A stretch of DNA of 64,000 nt from Fontisphaera persica (GCF_024832785.1 NZ_CP116615.1:248001-312000), one strand, 5' to 3'. Positions 19,431 through 29,006 are shown, counted from the stretch's first letter. Notes: a model not told the origin generated them from the letters alone. Numbers and translations: made by a program.

Positions 19431-20555
19431 ATGCCAAGTCATTATGAAGAGACCTTGCAACGGGATATTGAACGTATCCGTGGCAAGGTCAACCAGATGG
19501 CCGGTCTGGTGGAACAAGCCCTGCGGGATGGTTTGAAGGCCCTGCAGGAGAACAACCGTCAACTGGCATACCTTGTCATCCTTCGCGACCAATCCGTGGA
19601 TGATCTGGAGCGGGAAGTGGACCGGCTGTGTCTGGAATTTCTGGTGCGCCAACAGCCGGCAGCCGGCCATTTGCGGTTTGCCTATGTGACCATCAAAATT
19701 AATCAGGAGCTGGAGCGGATTGGGGATTATGCCGAGAGCATTGCCCGGCAGATGCTCAAACTGGCGCCGTTAAAACTGGATTTTGTGATGCCGCGCCTGG
19801 CGGAGATTGCCAATCTGGCCATTCCCATGGTGCACGACGCAGTGGCGGCGTTTCTGGACCAAAACGTGGAATTGGCCCGCAAAACGCTGGAGGCCGAAGC
19901 CAGCGTCAATGCCTTGCGTGATCAATTGATTCAGGAAATCAACCGGTGGCTTTCCGACAAGCGCATTCCACTGGAGGCGCTGCATCCGCTGAGCACCATT
20001 GTGCGGCGTTACGAACGGGTATCGGACCAAAGCAAAAATATCTGCGAAGAAGTCATTTACATGGTGACCGGCGAGTACGCCAAGCATAAGACCAGCGAAA
20101 TTTTCCGGGTGCTATTCGTGGATGAGGACAATGCCTGCCTGAGCCGCATGGCGGAAGGGGTAGGGATGGCCTTGCGGCAGGATAAATTCCTATTTTCCAG
20201 CGCCGGGTTGAATCCGCAGCCCATTTCCGAAGCGACCGCGCGCTTTTTTGCCGAGAAAAACCTGCCCATCGTGCGCCAGACGCCGGTGTCCTTGGCGCAT
20301 GTGCCGAATCTCGAATACTACCAGGTGGTGGTGACTTTTACCCCGCAAGCCCGGGCGGCATTGAGCCGTTTGCCGGCCAAGGTGGTGGTGTTTGAGTGGT
20401 TGTTGGACAACCCGGCCAAAGCCGCAGGGTCAGAAGCGGAGGTGCGGGCGGCCTACGAAGCGGCCTATCAATATGTGGATGTGCACGTGCGCGATTTGAT
20501 GCAGGCCATCCTGGGCCATGAGATTTCTTCCGGGACGGAAGCGAAACCGGTGTGA
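19431..20555 (+). CDS. phoU: PhoU-type phosphate regulator fused to an inactivated LMW-phosphatase/ArsC-like domain
   Basis: A 374-residue protein. Residues 1-215 are two PhoU three-helix repeats (ERIRGKVNQMAGLVEQAL, KINQELERIGDYAESIARQ, VRRYERVSDQSKNICEEV) carrying the E/DxxxD metal-cluster pattern. Residues about 225-365 resemble low-molecular-weight tyrosine phosphatase/ArsC proteins: LFV (228-230), a P-loop position, MAEG (240-243), SSAGL (256-260) and a late DNP (326-328). In the P-loop the nucleophile Cys is Asp231 and the Arg is Leu237, so catalysis is unlikely. PhoU normally restrains the phosphate two-component system and Pst transporter; the extra domain may sense an anion. First gene of the pst operon. 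ATG at 19431 is chosen over a GTG at 19425. Confidence 0.88.
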   Translation: MPSHYEETLQRDIERIRGKVNQMAGLVEQALRDGLKALQENNRQLAYLVILRDQSVDDLEREVDRLCLEFLVRQQPAAGHLRFAYVTIKINQELERIGDYAESIARQMLKLAPLKLDFVMPRLAEIANLAIPMVHDAVAAFLDQNVELARKTLEAEASVNALRDQLIQEINRWLSDKRIPLEALHPLSTIVRRYERVSDQSKNICEEVIYMVTGEYAKHKTSEIFRVLFVDEDNACLSRMAEGVGMALRQDKFLFSSAGLNPQPISEATARFFAEKNLPIVRQTPVSLAHVPNLEYYQVVVTFTPQARAALSRLPAKVVVFEWLLDNPAKAAGSEAEVRAAYEAAYQYVDVHVRDLMQAILGHEISSGTEAKPV

Positions 20556-20593
20556 ACCACAATAACCAAATGATTCAATAGAAAAGATTGCGT

Positions 20594-21508
20594 ATGAAAT
20601 ATATCAACCTCAAAGCAGGCGTGGTGAGTGCATTGCTGGGCGTGGCTGTAGCTGCGTTCTGGGGCACGGGTTGCAAACCGTCGGGTTCGGGGGGCAGCGG
20701 GAGCGGCGGCGGGCGCGCCACCATTATTCAAAACCGTGGCTCGGATACGATGGTGAATCTGGCCCAAGCCTGGGCGGAGGCATACAGCAAAGCCCATCCT
20801 GAGGTGAAGGTGGAAGTCGGGGGCGGTGGTTCGGGGGTGGGCCTTGCCGCGCTCATCAGGGGGACGGTGGACATCGCCAATTCCAGCCGGGACATCAAAC
20901 CGTCGGAAGTTGAACAAATGAAGAAGAACACCGGCAAGGAGCCCAAGGAGTTTACCGTGGGCTATGATGCGCTGGCGATTTTTGTGCATCGCAACAATCC
21001 CCTGGACAACATCACCACCGAGCAACTGGCGCAGATTTACATGGAGGGGGGGAAGATTACCAAGTGGTCGCAATTGGGAGTGACCCTGCCGGGCGGCGGC
21101 GATGACATCGTGCGGGTGAGCCGCCAGTCCAGCTCGGGCACGTACGAGTTTTTCCGCGAGCACGTTCTTAAAAACAAAGATTTCAAACTGGGGTCCCGGG
21201 ATATGAATGGCTCGAAGGAGGTGGTGGAGCTGGTGGGCAATACACCGACGGCCATTGGTTACAGCGGCATGGGGTATGCCACCGACAAGGTGAAAATGCT
21301 CAAGGTGGACGGGGTGCCGCCGACGGTGGAAACGACGATGAACCGCACCTATCCGATTGCCCGTGCCCTGCATTTATACACCTTGGGCGAGCCTACGGGC
21401 GCGGTGAAAGATTATATCGAGTGGATTCTGAGTGAGCCAGGACAGACCCTGGTGCAAAAGACGGGCTATGTGCCCATCCCCAAGGATAAATGGCATAAGA
21501 AACCTTAA
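20594..21508 (+). CDS. pstS: Phosphate ABC transporter substrate-binding lipoprotein PstS
   Basis: A 304-residue protein starting at the ATG at 20594 with GAAAAG upstream. The signal sequence ends in a lipobox-like GTGC, followed by a Gly/Ser linker, so it should be lipid-anchored. Phosphate-binding segments are visible: GSDTM near the N-terminus, GGGSGVGLAALIRGTVDIANSSR and SRQSSSGTYEFF. PstS captures phosphate outside the inner membrane and delivers it to PstCA. It lies 38 bp after phoU. Confidence 0.94.
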   Translation: MKYINLKAGVVSALLGVAVAAFWGTGCKPSGSGGSGSGGGRATIIQNRGSDTMVNLAQAWAEAYSKAHPEVKVEVGGGGSGVGLAALIRGTVDIANSSRDIKPSEVEQMKKNTGKEPKEFTVGYDALAIFVHRNNPLDNITTEQLAQIYMEGGKITKWSQLGVTLPGGGDDIVRVSRQSSSGTYEFFREHVLKNKDFKLGSRDMNGSKEVVELVGNTPTAIGYSGMGYATDKVKMLKVDGVPPTVETTMNRTYPIARALHLYTLGEPTGAVKDYIEWILSEPGQTLVQKTGYVPIPKDKWHKKP

Positions 21509-21546
21509 GGCTCAGGCCAGCTTGGCCCGCAAAGCCCTCACACCTC

Positions 21547-22479
21547 ATGGAAGCATCAGCCCGTGCAACGGCTCAGCGGCGTCCGACTCGTCCCGCGTGG
21601 GCCATTTATGGTGAGAAAGCGCTGGAATGGGTCATCCGCGTGGCGGGGGTCAGCGCCATCATTTTCGTGCTGGCCATCTTTTTCTTTGTATTCCGGGAGG
21701 CGGCGCCCATCCTGGTCAGCAAAGACTTCAGCCTGACCGAGTTCTTGTTCAGCACGGAATGGTATCCCACCTCGGCGGTGAATGTGCGTTACGGCACGCT
21801 TGCGCTGACGGTGGGAACCTTCAGTGTGACCATTCTGGCGATGGTCATCGCGGTGCCGTTTGGACTGGGCGGGGCGATTTTTGTCAGCGAGTTCTGCGGG
21901 CCTAAAACGAGGGAGGCGCTCAAGATTATCATTGAACTGCTGGCGGCGATTCCCAGCGTGGTCTGGGGATTCATTGGCCTGACGGTGATGAGCAAAATCA
22001 TCATGAAACTGACCGGGGCGCCGGTGGGGGTCAACATGCTCAACGGGGCCATCATTCTGGCGCTGATGAGTGTGCCCATTATTGTTTCCATTGGTGAGGA
22101 CGCGCTGAAGGCGGTGCCAGACAGTTACCGTGAGGCGGGTTTGGCGCTGGGGGCGACGCAGTGGCAACTGGTGTATCGGGTGCTGATTCCGGCCGCCAAA
22201 AACGGGTTGTTGGCAGCGGTGCTGCTGGGCGTAGGCCGGGCGGTGGGCGAGACCATGGCGGTGCTCATGGCGACGGGGCACGCGGTGCATATTCCCACCA
22301 GCATCCTGGATTCGGTGCGCACGCTGACCGCCAACATTGCGGCGGAACTGGGCGAGGCGCCGGCCGGGTCGCCGCACTACCGGGTGCTGTTTCTTACCGG
22401 GGTGTTGCTGTTCAGCATTACTTTCGTCGTCAACCTGGCCGCGGACCTGGTCGTGCGCGGCATTCGCAAGAAAGGCTGA
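21547..22479 (+). CDS. pstC: Phosphate ABC transporter permease PstC
   Basis: A 310-residue permease with about six membrane helices. The EAA loop typical of Pst permeases is EDALKAVPDSYREAGLALGA, followed by the family's RVLIPAAKNGLLAAVLLGVGRAVGET-type segment. It forms the membrane channel with PstA. The stop overlaps the start of pstA (TGATG). Confidence 0.94.
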   Translation: MEASARATAQRRPTRPAWAIYGEKALEWVIRVAGVSAIIFVLAIFFFVFREAAPILVSKDFSLTEFLFSTEWYPTSAVNVRYGTLALTVGTFSVTILAMVIAVPFGLGGAIFVSEFCGPKTREALKIIIELLAAIPSVVWGFIGLTVMSKIIMKLTGAPVGVNMLNGAIILALMSVPIIVSIGEDALKAVPDSYREAGLALGATQWQLVYRVLIPAAKNGLLAAVLLGVGRAVGETMAVLMATGHAVHIPTSILDSVRTLTANIAAELGEAPAGSPHYRVLFLTGVLLFSITFVVNLAADLVVRGIRKKG

Positions 22480-23438
22480 TGGGCATGGCTGACACAACTG
22501 CCAATCTCAAATCGGATGCAAAAGCGGCGCCCGCGCCATTGGCGGTGGACCAACTTTTCACCGAGACACCCCTGGTGCGGGAGAAGCTGCGCAGGCAGAA
22601 GATTGCCAAGGTCATTTTTGGCGCCATGTCGGTGGGCATGATTCTGCCCCTGCTGCTGATTATTGGGTACCTGGTGGAGCGGGCCTGGCCGTCGTTGAGC
22701 CTGGAGTTTTTGTTGGATGTGCCGCGGGCAGGGATGACCGAGGGCGGCATCTGGTCAGCGCTGGTGGGCACGATTTATCTGGTCATCATCTCGCTGGCGG
22801 TATCGGCGCCCATCGGCATCATGGCGGCCATTTACCTGAATGAGTACGCGAAAGACAACTGGTTCAACCGCATCATCAACCTGGCGGTCATCAATCTGGC
22901 CGGGGTGCCGAGCATTGTGCATGCGCTTTTTGGGCTGGGCGCTTTTGTGTACGCGGCGCAGATGGGGCTTTCCATCATGGCGGCGTCGCTGACGCTGGCC
23001 ATCATGACGCTGCCGGTGATTATTGCCAGCACCCGCGAGGCGCTGGCGTCGGTGCCCATGGCGTTTCGCGAGGCCTGCTGGAACGTGGGCGCCACCCGCT
23101 GGCAGACAATCAAGTCCATTGTGCTGCCCAACTCGATTAGCGGCATTTTGACCGGCGTGATTTTGCAGGTCAGCCGCGCGGCAGGCGAGACGGCGCCCAT
23201 CATGTTCACGGGGGTGGCCTTCTACAAGGCAGTGGAGCGGGGCACCTTGTTTCCCTATTACCTCAACGAGCAGTGCATGGCGCTGTCCATGCACCTGTAC
23301 ACCTTGTCCACGCAGGTGCCGGACGTGAAGGAGTCCATGCAATTCGCCACTGCGGTGGTGTTGCTGGGAGCGGTGTTGCTGGTCAACGCCACCGCCATTG
23401 TCCTGCGGGTCTATTTGCGTTCGCGGAAAAAATGGTAA
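22479..23438 (+). CDS. pstA: Phosphate ABC transporter permease PstA
   Basis: A 319-residue permease beginning at the ATG at 22479, which overlaps the pstC stop; a second ATG lies at 22485. A cytoplasmic N-terminal tail of about 45 residues precedes six membrane helices. The EAA loop reads TREALASVPMAFREACWNVGA and is followed by SRAAGETAPIMFTG, both PstA hallmarks. It pairs with PstC. Confidence 0.94.
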   Translation: MGMADTTANLKSDAKAAPAPLAVDQLFTETPLVREKLRRQKIAKVIFGAMSVGMILPLLLIIGYLVERAWPSLSLEFLLDVPRAGMTEGGIWSALVGTIYLVIISLAVSAPIGIMAAIYLNEYAKDNWFNRIINLAVINLAGVPSIVHALFGLGAFVYAAQMGLSIMAASLTLAIMTLPVIIASTREALASVPMAFREACWNVGATRWQTIKSIVLPNSISGILTGVILQVSRAAGETAPIMFTGVAFYKAVERGTLFPYYLNEQCMALSMHLYTLSTQVPDVKESMQFATAVVLLGAVLLVNATAIVLRVYLRSRKKW

Positions 23439-23451
23439 CCCTCTGGAACTT

Positions 23452-24219
23452 GTGAGCGAGTCTCGAACCCAACGTGTCGAAGTACAGGACCTCCGGCTGT
23501 CCTACGGCAAGAAGGAGGTCATTCACGGCATCTCCTTCGATATTTACGAGCGGGAAATCCTGGGCATCATCGGCCCCGCGCAATCGGGCAAAACCTCGTT
23601 GCTGCGCTGCCTCAACCGCACCATTGATTTCGTGGCCAGCGCGCATGTGAGCGGCACCATCAAGGTGGATGGGGAGGATGTGCGCAAGGTGCGCGACATT
23701 TACGCGCTGCGGCGCAAGATTGGCATGGTGGCCCCCCTGCCGGTGGGGCTGCCGCTGAGCATCTATGATAATGTGGCTTTTGCCCCGCGCTGCGCCGGCT
23801 TGACCAATAAATCCGAGCTGGATGCCATGGTGGAAAAATGCCTGCGTCAGGCGGCGTTGTGGGATGAGGTGAAGGACCGGTTGGACAGCCTGGGCACCAA
23901 GCTTTCCGGCGGCCAGCAGCAGCGGCTGACCATTGCCCGCGCGTTGTCGCACCAGCCGGAAATTTTGTGCCTGGACGAATTTTCCATCGCGATTGACCCG
24001 GTGACCACCATGCGCATCGAGGAGGTGCTCAAGGAATTGCGCAAGGAAATCACCATCATCCTGGTCACCAACCTGACCCAGCAGGCCCGGCGGCTGGCCG
24101 ACCGCACCATGTTCTTGTGGAATGGTGAAATCGTCGAGCTGGACCGTAATGAGGTCATCTTTTCGGACCGGCCGGCCAATCGCAAAACCTACGACTATAT
24201 CAACGGAGTTTTTGGATGA
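23452..24219 (+). CDS. pstB: PstB-like phosphate transporter ATPase, copy 1 (Q-loop and switch-His lost)
   Basis: A 255-residue PstB homologue. I start it at GTG 23452 (MSESRTQRVEV); a TTG one codon earlier and a start within pstA are possible. Walker A is GPAQSGKT (41-48), the signature LSGGQ (151-155) is intact, and Walker B is CLDEF (173-177) instead of LDEP. The Q-loop Gln of the usual MVFQ motif is absent (MVAP, 92-95), and the switch His of VTHN is Asn207 (VTNL). It would bind ATP and supply a good signature motif but should hydrolyse poorly at its own site. Its stop overlaps the next pstB (ATGA), which has the complementary loss. Confidence 0.9.
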   Translation: MSESRTQRVEVQDLRLSYGKKEVIHGISFDIYEREILGIIGPAQSGKTSLLRCLNRTIDFVASAHVSGTIKVDGEDVRKVRDIYALRRKIGMVAPLPVGLPLSIYDNVAFAPRCAGLTNKSELDAMVEKCLRQAALWDEVKDRLDSLGTKLSGGQQQRLTIARALSHQPEILCLDEFSIAIDPVTTMRIEEVLKELRKEITIILVTNLTQQARRLADRTMFLWNGEIVELDRNEVIFSDRPANRKTYDYINGVFG

Positions 24220-25001
24220 GCGCCGAGGTTACCAGCAGCCCCTACAGCATCACCACGCGCAACCTGAATTTGTGGTACGCCAAGTTTCAGGCATTGATTA
24301 ACGTCAACGTGGACATCAAGCATGGCATCATCACCTCGTTGATTGGCCCGTCCGGCTGCGGCAAGACCACCTTGTTGCGCTGCTTCAACCGGGTCAATGA
24401 ACGGTATGGGTATGTGACCACCACGGGCGAGATTAAGGTGCTGGGCAAGAACATTTACGATCCCGATGTGTCGCTGGTGGAGCTGCGCAAGTCAGTGGGC
24501 ATGGTGTTTCAGCGGCCCAATCCGCTGCCCATCAGCGTGTATGAAAATGTGGTCTTCGGTCTGCGTATTCATCTCCCCGTGGAGCAACTGACCCGCTCGC
24601 TGCTGGACGAGGCCGTGGAAAAGGCGTTGACGGAGGTGGGGCTATGGAAGGACCTCAAAGACCGCCTGGACCACAAAGCCACCAGTCTGCAATTGGAGCA
24701 GCAACAGAAGCTTTGCATTGCCCGCCTGCTGCCCCTCAAACCGGAAATTATTCTGATGGACGAGCCGTGCTCGGCGCTGGACGTGGAGGGGACCCGGGCG
24801 ATTGAGGAATTGATGTTCACCCTGCGCGGGCGGTACACCATTGTCATTGTGACCCACAACATGATGCAGGCCCGCCGTGCCAGCGACGAGTGCATCTTCA
24901 TGCTCATGGGCGAATTGGTGGAGCATGGCCGCACGGAGCAGGTGTTCCTCAATCCCAAAAATCCCAAGACCGCCGAGTACATTGAAGGCCGGTACGGTTG
25001 A
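24216..25001 (+). CDS. pstB: PstB-like phosphate transporter ATPase, copy 2 (signature motif lost)
   Basis: A 261-residue PstB homologue with canonical Walker A GPSGCGKT (44-51), Q-loop Gln99 in MVFQRPNP, Walker B LMDEP (180-184) and switch His214 in VTHN. The ABC signature is degenerate: LQLEQ (158-162) where LSGGQ is expected, although the following QQKLCIARLL is preserved. Its Walker motifs would need the intact signature of copy 1 to form a working ATP site, which argues for a heterodimer. Last gene of the operon; the convergent subtilase gene begins 18 bp further on. Confidence 0.92.
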   Translation: MSAEVTSSPYSITTRNLNLWYAKFQALINVNVDIKHGIITSLIGPSGCGKTTLLRCFNRVNERYGYVTTTGEIKVLGKNIYDPDVSLVELRKSVGMVFQRPNPLPISVYENVVFGLRIHLPVEQLTRSLLDEAVEKALTEVGLWKDLKDRLDHKATSLQLEQQQKLCIARLLPLKPEIILMDEPCSALDVEGTRAIEELMFTLRGRYTIVIVTHNMMQARRASDECIFMLMGELVEHGRTEQVFLNPKNPKTAEYIEGRYG

Positions 25002-25019
25002 TTTACCCTCGCGGGCAAA

Positions 25020-28000
25020 TCAGGGCACACGCAAACGAAAGAATTGCTGGAGTTCCGTGGCGGGAAACGGGTGGCGCAAGGTTTCCCAGGCGGGGGAGGC
25101 GTTGGTCAAAATGGGCAGCCATTCCCAGAGATTGGTGGAGGTTTCCAGAATCATTTCCCTTTCCGGCACTGCGGGCAGCGCAAGCTGCAAGCGGCCGTCC
25201 TGCCAGGACCATTCTAATTGGGGGAGAGGCTGTCTATGCAGCTCCACCGGCAGGCGCACCACCAGGTTTGTGTCACTGAGCACTTCCACATAATTGGTGG
25301 CCGTGCCCGGGCCTTCTGGCAGGGCGGGCAGGTTCAGCCGGACCCACAACGAAGTGCTGCGGTTAGCCGCTACGGTTCCCTCGGCAGGCGAGACTTCCAG
25401 CCATGGGGATTCCATTTGGGCGCTCCAAGCCACAGCAAGGTCTCCGTGATTGGTCAACCCGAGAGGGTGCGCCTCGGGCCAGAGGGGGCCTGCAGTGAAA
25501 CCATAAAATCGGAGCAAAGGAGGCGACTCCACCAGGGCCAGCCGTCCGGGAGCGGGTTGCAAATTCAAGATGACCTGGAGGACATTGGTCTGGGAGCTTC
25601 CGTTCAAACTGAGCAGACGCACTTCATTGGTGTACACACCAGGGGTCAGTGCATGCAGGTTGGTCGTGAGGTTAAGGGTTAATTCCACACTTTCCCCGCT
25701 GGCCAGACGCCCATCCGCAGGCAGGATTTCCAGCCATGTTTCGGATTCTTCGGCGCTCCAGAGGAGTTCTGTGCCCCCGGCGTTGCTGAGTGTAACCGAA
25801 GGGGCCGTCTGGGGAAAGGCTTCGCCGCGGATGTGAGTGAGGACCAGCCCTGGCTCGGCGGGGGGGAGCAGGATGAGGCGTCCCGGCTCAGGATTCAACT
25901 GGAGACTCAGCGCGCGCAGCGTGTCTCCAGCGCCGCTGGTCAGATTGGCGAAGTGCAGGACGCCCTGGTAATCACCGGGCGGCATCGTGGAGACATGGGG
26001 GGTCCACCGGACGAGAACGTTGGTGATGGCGCCGGGCGCCAGGTCGCCATGCGGCGGTTCGGGTTCGGCCCAGGGCACGGTTGAAATGGCTCGCCATTGC
26101 AGGGCATGGGGGCCGGTGTTGCTCAATTGGTAGGTGGTCTGCGCCGGCAACGGGGTGTTGCCCGTGACGGCTTCTCCGCTCCAGCCGGCATCCGGGGCCA
26201 CCACCAAAACGCCGGGGCGCGCGGCCACGTCCAAAAGGACAAGGCGTTGCAGGGGGGCATCGCCGGTGGTCTGGTTCACCCATTGAACCAGGCCGGTGTG
26301 AACGCCGGCGGGCAAAAGCATGGCCGTTGGACTGATGGCCACCGTAAGGGTGTCACTGCCGCCGGCCGGGAGCCGGCCTGCAGGGGCGGTCAATTCAAGC
26401 CAGGGCACATCGGTTTGGGCGAGCCAGGCTGTTTCGGTGTCGCCCGTATTCATGAGCGTGTAGAGAAAGCTGGCAGGGGCAAAAGGACCGCCTTCGTATC
26501 CACCGGTCAGGTAGGGCGTTTCGGGGCTGATGCTCAGAGCGGCATTTGTGCCCCGAATCGTCAAAGTGGCTGAGCGCGCTGCCAGCGGAGCTTCCTGGCC
26601 GCTGAGAAAGAAGCGGGCCAGGGCGGTATGTTGTCCGGGAGGCAAGGCGTTGGCGGCTGGGGTGAGGGCCAGGGTGATGGGCAGGCGCTGGCCCACCTGC
26701 AAAACGCCGCCGGTGGGGGAAACTTCGAGCCAGTCGGCATTTTTATCCGACCACCACGGCAGGGGGGTGTTGCCCAGGTTGGTCAGTTCAAATTGGGCGG
26801 CTTGGGGAAGCAGCGGGCCACCGGCCGGGCCAGCGGCCAGCAGATTGGTGGCCGGCAGAAGTTCCGCTGCGGGCGCAGCGAGGGGGGCGAACACAATGGC
26901 GGTTTGATTGGCCAGGACAAAAGGGCTGCCGTTGACGGTGTAGCGCGCCGCCTCTTCGCGGGCGCCACTGCCGCGGATGCCCACCGTGGCACTGCGTCCG
27001 CCGCCGCCGGTGAGTATGCGGTTGGGTTGCACCTCCTGATACTGGAAGACCACGGTTTGCGCGGATTCATTCAATACGGCCTGAAAGGTCAGGCGGGTGC
27101 TGGAGGAACTGGCCCGCGGCACGCCCAGCCAGCTCACCACCACCTGCCGATGCGGAGGCTCTCCCCGCACGCCCCAGGTCACAGAGCCGCTGCTGGCCGG
27201 GTTCAAGTCATCCCAGTACGGGCAAAGGACGTGGACGGGGTCTGCGGCGCCGCTGAAATCGGTGTTGGTGGCGAGGTTGAGACCCGCGGGTGAAAAGCCC
27301 AGCAGGCCATTGGCGCCGACGTAAAGCTCAGTGAAATTGCGCCCATACACATTGAACACAAAGGGCAGGGGCAGGGCCGGGCTGACGCTGTCATGGCTGA
27401 GGGTCAGGGTTTGGGCGTTCGTCAGCGTAATCCAGGCGTAATTGGTGGTCAGGATTTGATAATTGGCGAGGGCCCGCCGCAGGTTGACGCGCCCGCCCGT
27501 GCGGCATTTGCCGGCCAGGGAGGGCAGCACCTCCACGGCGTCCAACATCCGGCGGATGATTTGAGTGTGATGTTCGAGGGGAAATCGGGCGCGCATCAAG
27601 GCGAGGACCCCGGCGACATGCGGAGCGGCCACGGAGGTGCCGCTCAGGTACACATAGCTGTTGTCCGCGTCATAATAGGTGGAAAAGATGCTCTGACCGG
27701 GGGCGGCGAGGTGGACGGTGTTGCTGCCATAATTGGAAAAGGAGGCCAGGTTGTCAAAGCGGTCGGTGGCGGCCACGGCCACCACATTATCGCGGCCGCG
27801 CAGCACGCCCAGGCTGGCGGGATAAAATGGGGTGGCGTCATTATTGGCGTTGTCGTTGCCGGCGGCGGCCACCACGATGATGCCGGCGTTGCGGCAGGAG
27901 TTGATGGCGGTGTCCAGCGCCGAGGAATATTCGGACGAACCAAAGCTGGCATTGATGATTTTGGCGCCGTTGGCGCGGGCATAATCGAAACATTCCACCG

Positions 28001-28796
28001 CATCGGAGATGTAACCATGGCCGGTGGCATCCATGAATTTGCAAATCATCAACTGCACCCGCCAGGCCACGCCGGCGCCGCCCAGGCCGTTGTTGCCCAC
28101 CGCGCCAATGATGCCGGCCACGTGCGTGCCGTGGCCGAGGTCATCCCAGAGATTGGTGGAATGGGGAGAGCCGATGGCATTGAGGCCATGAATATCATCC
28201 ACCAGGCCGTTGCCATCGTCATCGCGCCCGTTGCCGGGGATTTCACGGGGGTTCACCCATAAATTGCCCGCCAGGTCTTCATGGGTCAGCCGGAGCCCAC
28301 TGTCCACCACCGCCACGATGATGTTGGAGGCGCTGTTTTGGATGTCCCAGCCCTCGGGGGCATCCAAATCGGCGTCGGCCTGGGTGTTGTGCAAGGCCCA
28401 TTGGGAGCCGTCCAGCAGGCGGGGGTCGTTGGGCAGGACCAGCGCCGGGCGGAGGCGGTAATCCGGCTCCACAAACTCAAACCAGCCGGTGGCCTGGAGG
28501 CGCGGTAACAGCTCCGTCGCGCGCACACCGGGCGGCAGCTCCAGAACGGTGAGACCCCCCATGTCTGGAAACTGCCGGCGGAGGTTAACCCCCAGCCGGT
28601 GGAGGCCGGCCGTCCAAACGGCTTGCGCCACCTCCGCCCGGGGCAGCAGCAGCAAACGGTCGTCTCGCCACGGAGTCGTGGCGGCCGGGGCTTTGAGCGC
28701 GCCCAACCCCACGGCGAGCAGACCGAACAGCCCGCCAACCCATAACACCCTGCTATTCCATCGCATACTCGCCAAGGTGACTGACGCCATAAACAT
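25020..28796 (-). CDS. Secreted subtilisin-like serine protease (S8) with Ig-like/BACON-like repeats
   Basis: A 1258-residue exported protease. I start it at the ATG at 28796, with AGGAG upstream; later ATGs at 28790 and 28766 also keep the signal helix. A propeptide-like segment precedes the S8 catalytic domain. The triad motifs are VAVVDSGLRLTHED (Asp near 164), GHGTHVAGI (His near 223) and SGTSVAAPHVAG (Ser near 385). Residues about 480-640 look like a beta-sandwich with FVFNVYGRNFTELYVGANG. Then come about five repeats of roughly 100 residues of the type WLEVSPTGGVL or WLELTAPAGRL, resembling BACON/Ig modules. The C-terminus ends in FFRLRVP, shared with other secreted proteins here. Confidence 0.9.
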   Translation of the reverse strand: MFMASVTLASMRWNSRVLWVGGLFGLLAVGLGALKAPAATTPWRDDRLLLLPRAEVAQAVWTAGLHRLGVNLRRQFPDMGGLTVLELPPGVRATELLPRLQATGWFEFVEPDYRLRPALVLPNDPRLLDGSQWALHNTQADADLDAPEGWDIQNSASNIIVAVVDSGLRLTHEDLAGNLWVNPREIPGNGRDDDGNGLVDDIHGLNAIGSPHSTNLWDDLGHGTHVAGIIGAVGNNGLGGAGVAWRVQLMICKFMDATGHGYISDAVECFDYARANGAKIINASFGSSEYSSALDTAINSCRNAGIIVVAAAGNDNANNDATPFYPASLGVLRGRDNVVAVAATDRFDNLASFSNYGSNTVHLAAPGQSIFSTYYDADNSYVYLSGTSVAAPHVAGVLALMRARFPLEHHTQIIRRMLDAVEVLPSLAGKCRTGGRVNLRRALANYQILTTNYAWITLTNAQTLTLSHDSVSPALPLPFVFNVYGRNFTELYVGANGLLGFSPAGLNLATNTDFSGAADPVHVLCPYWDDLNPASSGSVTWGVRGEPPHRQVVVSWLGVPRASSSSTRLTFQAVLNESAQTVVFQYQEVQPNRILTGGGGRSATVGIRGSGAREEAARYTVNGSPFVLANQTAIVFAPLAAPAAELLPATNLLAAGPAGGPLLPQAAQFELTNLGNTPLPWWSDKNADWLEVSPTGGVLQVGQRLPITLALTPAANALPPGQHTALARFFLSGQEAPLAARSATLTIRGTNAALSISPETPYLTGGYEGGPFAPASFLYTLMNTGDTETAWLAQTDVPWLELTAPAGRLPAGGSDTLTVAISPTAMLLPAGVHTGLVQWVNQTTGDAPLQRLVLLDVAARPGVLVVAPDAGWSGEAVTGNTPLPAQTTYQLSNTGPHALQWRAISTVPWAEPEPPHGDLAPGAITNVLVRWTPHVSTMPPGDYQGVLHFANLTSGAGDTLRALSLQLNPEPGRLILLPPAEPGLVLTHIRGEAFPQTAPSVTLSNAGGTELLWSAEESETWLEILPADGRLASGESVELTLNLTTNLHALTPGVYTNEVRLLSLNGSSQTNVLQVILNLQPAPGRLALVESPPLLRFYGFTAGPLWPEAHPLGLTNHGDLAVAWSAQMESPWLEVSPAEGTVAANRSTSLWVRLNLPALPEGPGTATNYVEVLSDTNLVVRLPVELHRQPLPQLEWSWQDGRLQLALPAVPEREMILETSTNLWEWLPILTNASPAWETLRHPFPATELQQFFRLRVP

Positions 28797-29006
28797 GCGA
28801 CAGAATGGCTCCTGATGCAAAGCCGGCAAGTGGGCGTCCACGGTGCTCCAAAAGAAAGCCGGTTTTAGGCAAAAGATGTGCAGCCGGCCGACATGGTTTA
28901 ATGTAAGTGTAAATATTGAAATGTGGTCCCTGCTTTCGCTGTGGCTGCCGGAAAAGACGGTGGGCGGCGCAGCACACGCTCGTGGGCCGCACCATTGTTG
29001 CCGCCT

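Noticed and set aside
22161-22478. Upstream extension of pstA inside pstC
   Set aside because: Out-of-frame reading of pstC; the ATG at 22479 overlaps the pstC stop and starts the conserved protein.
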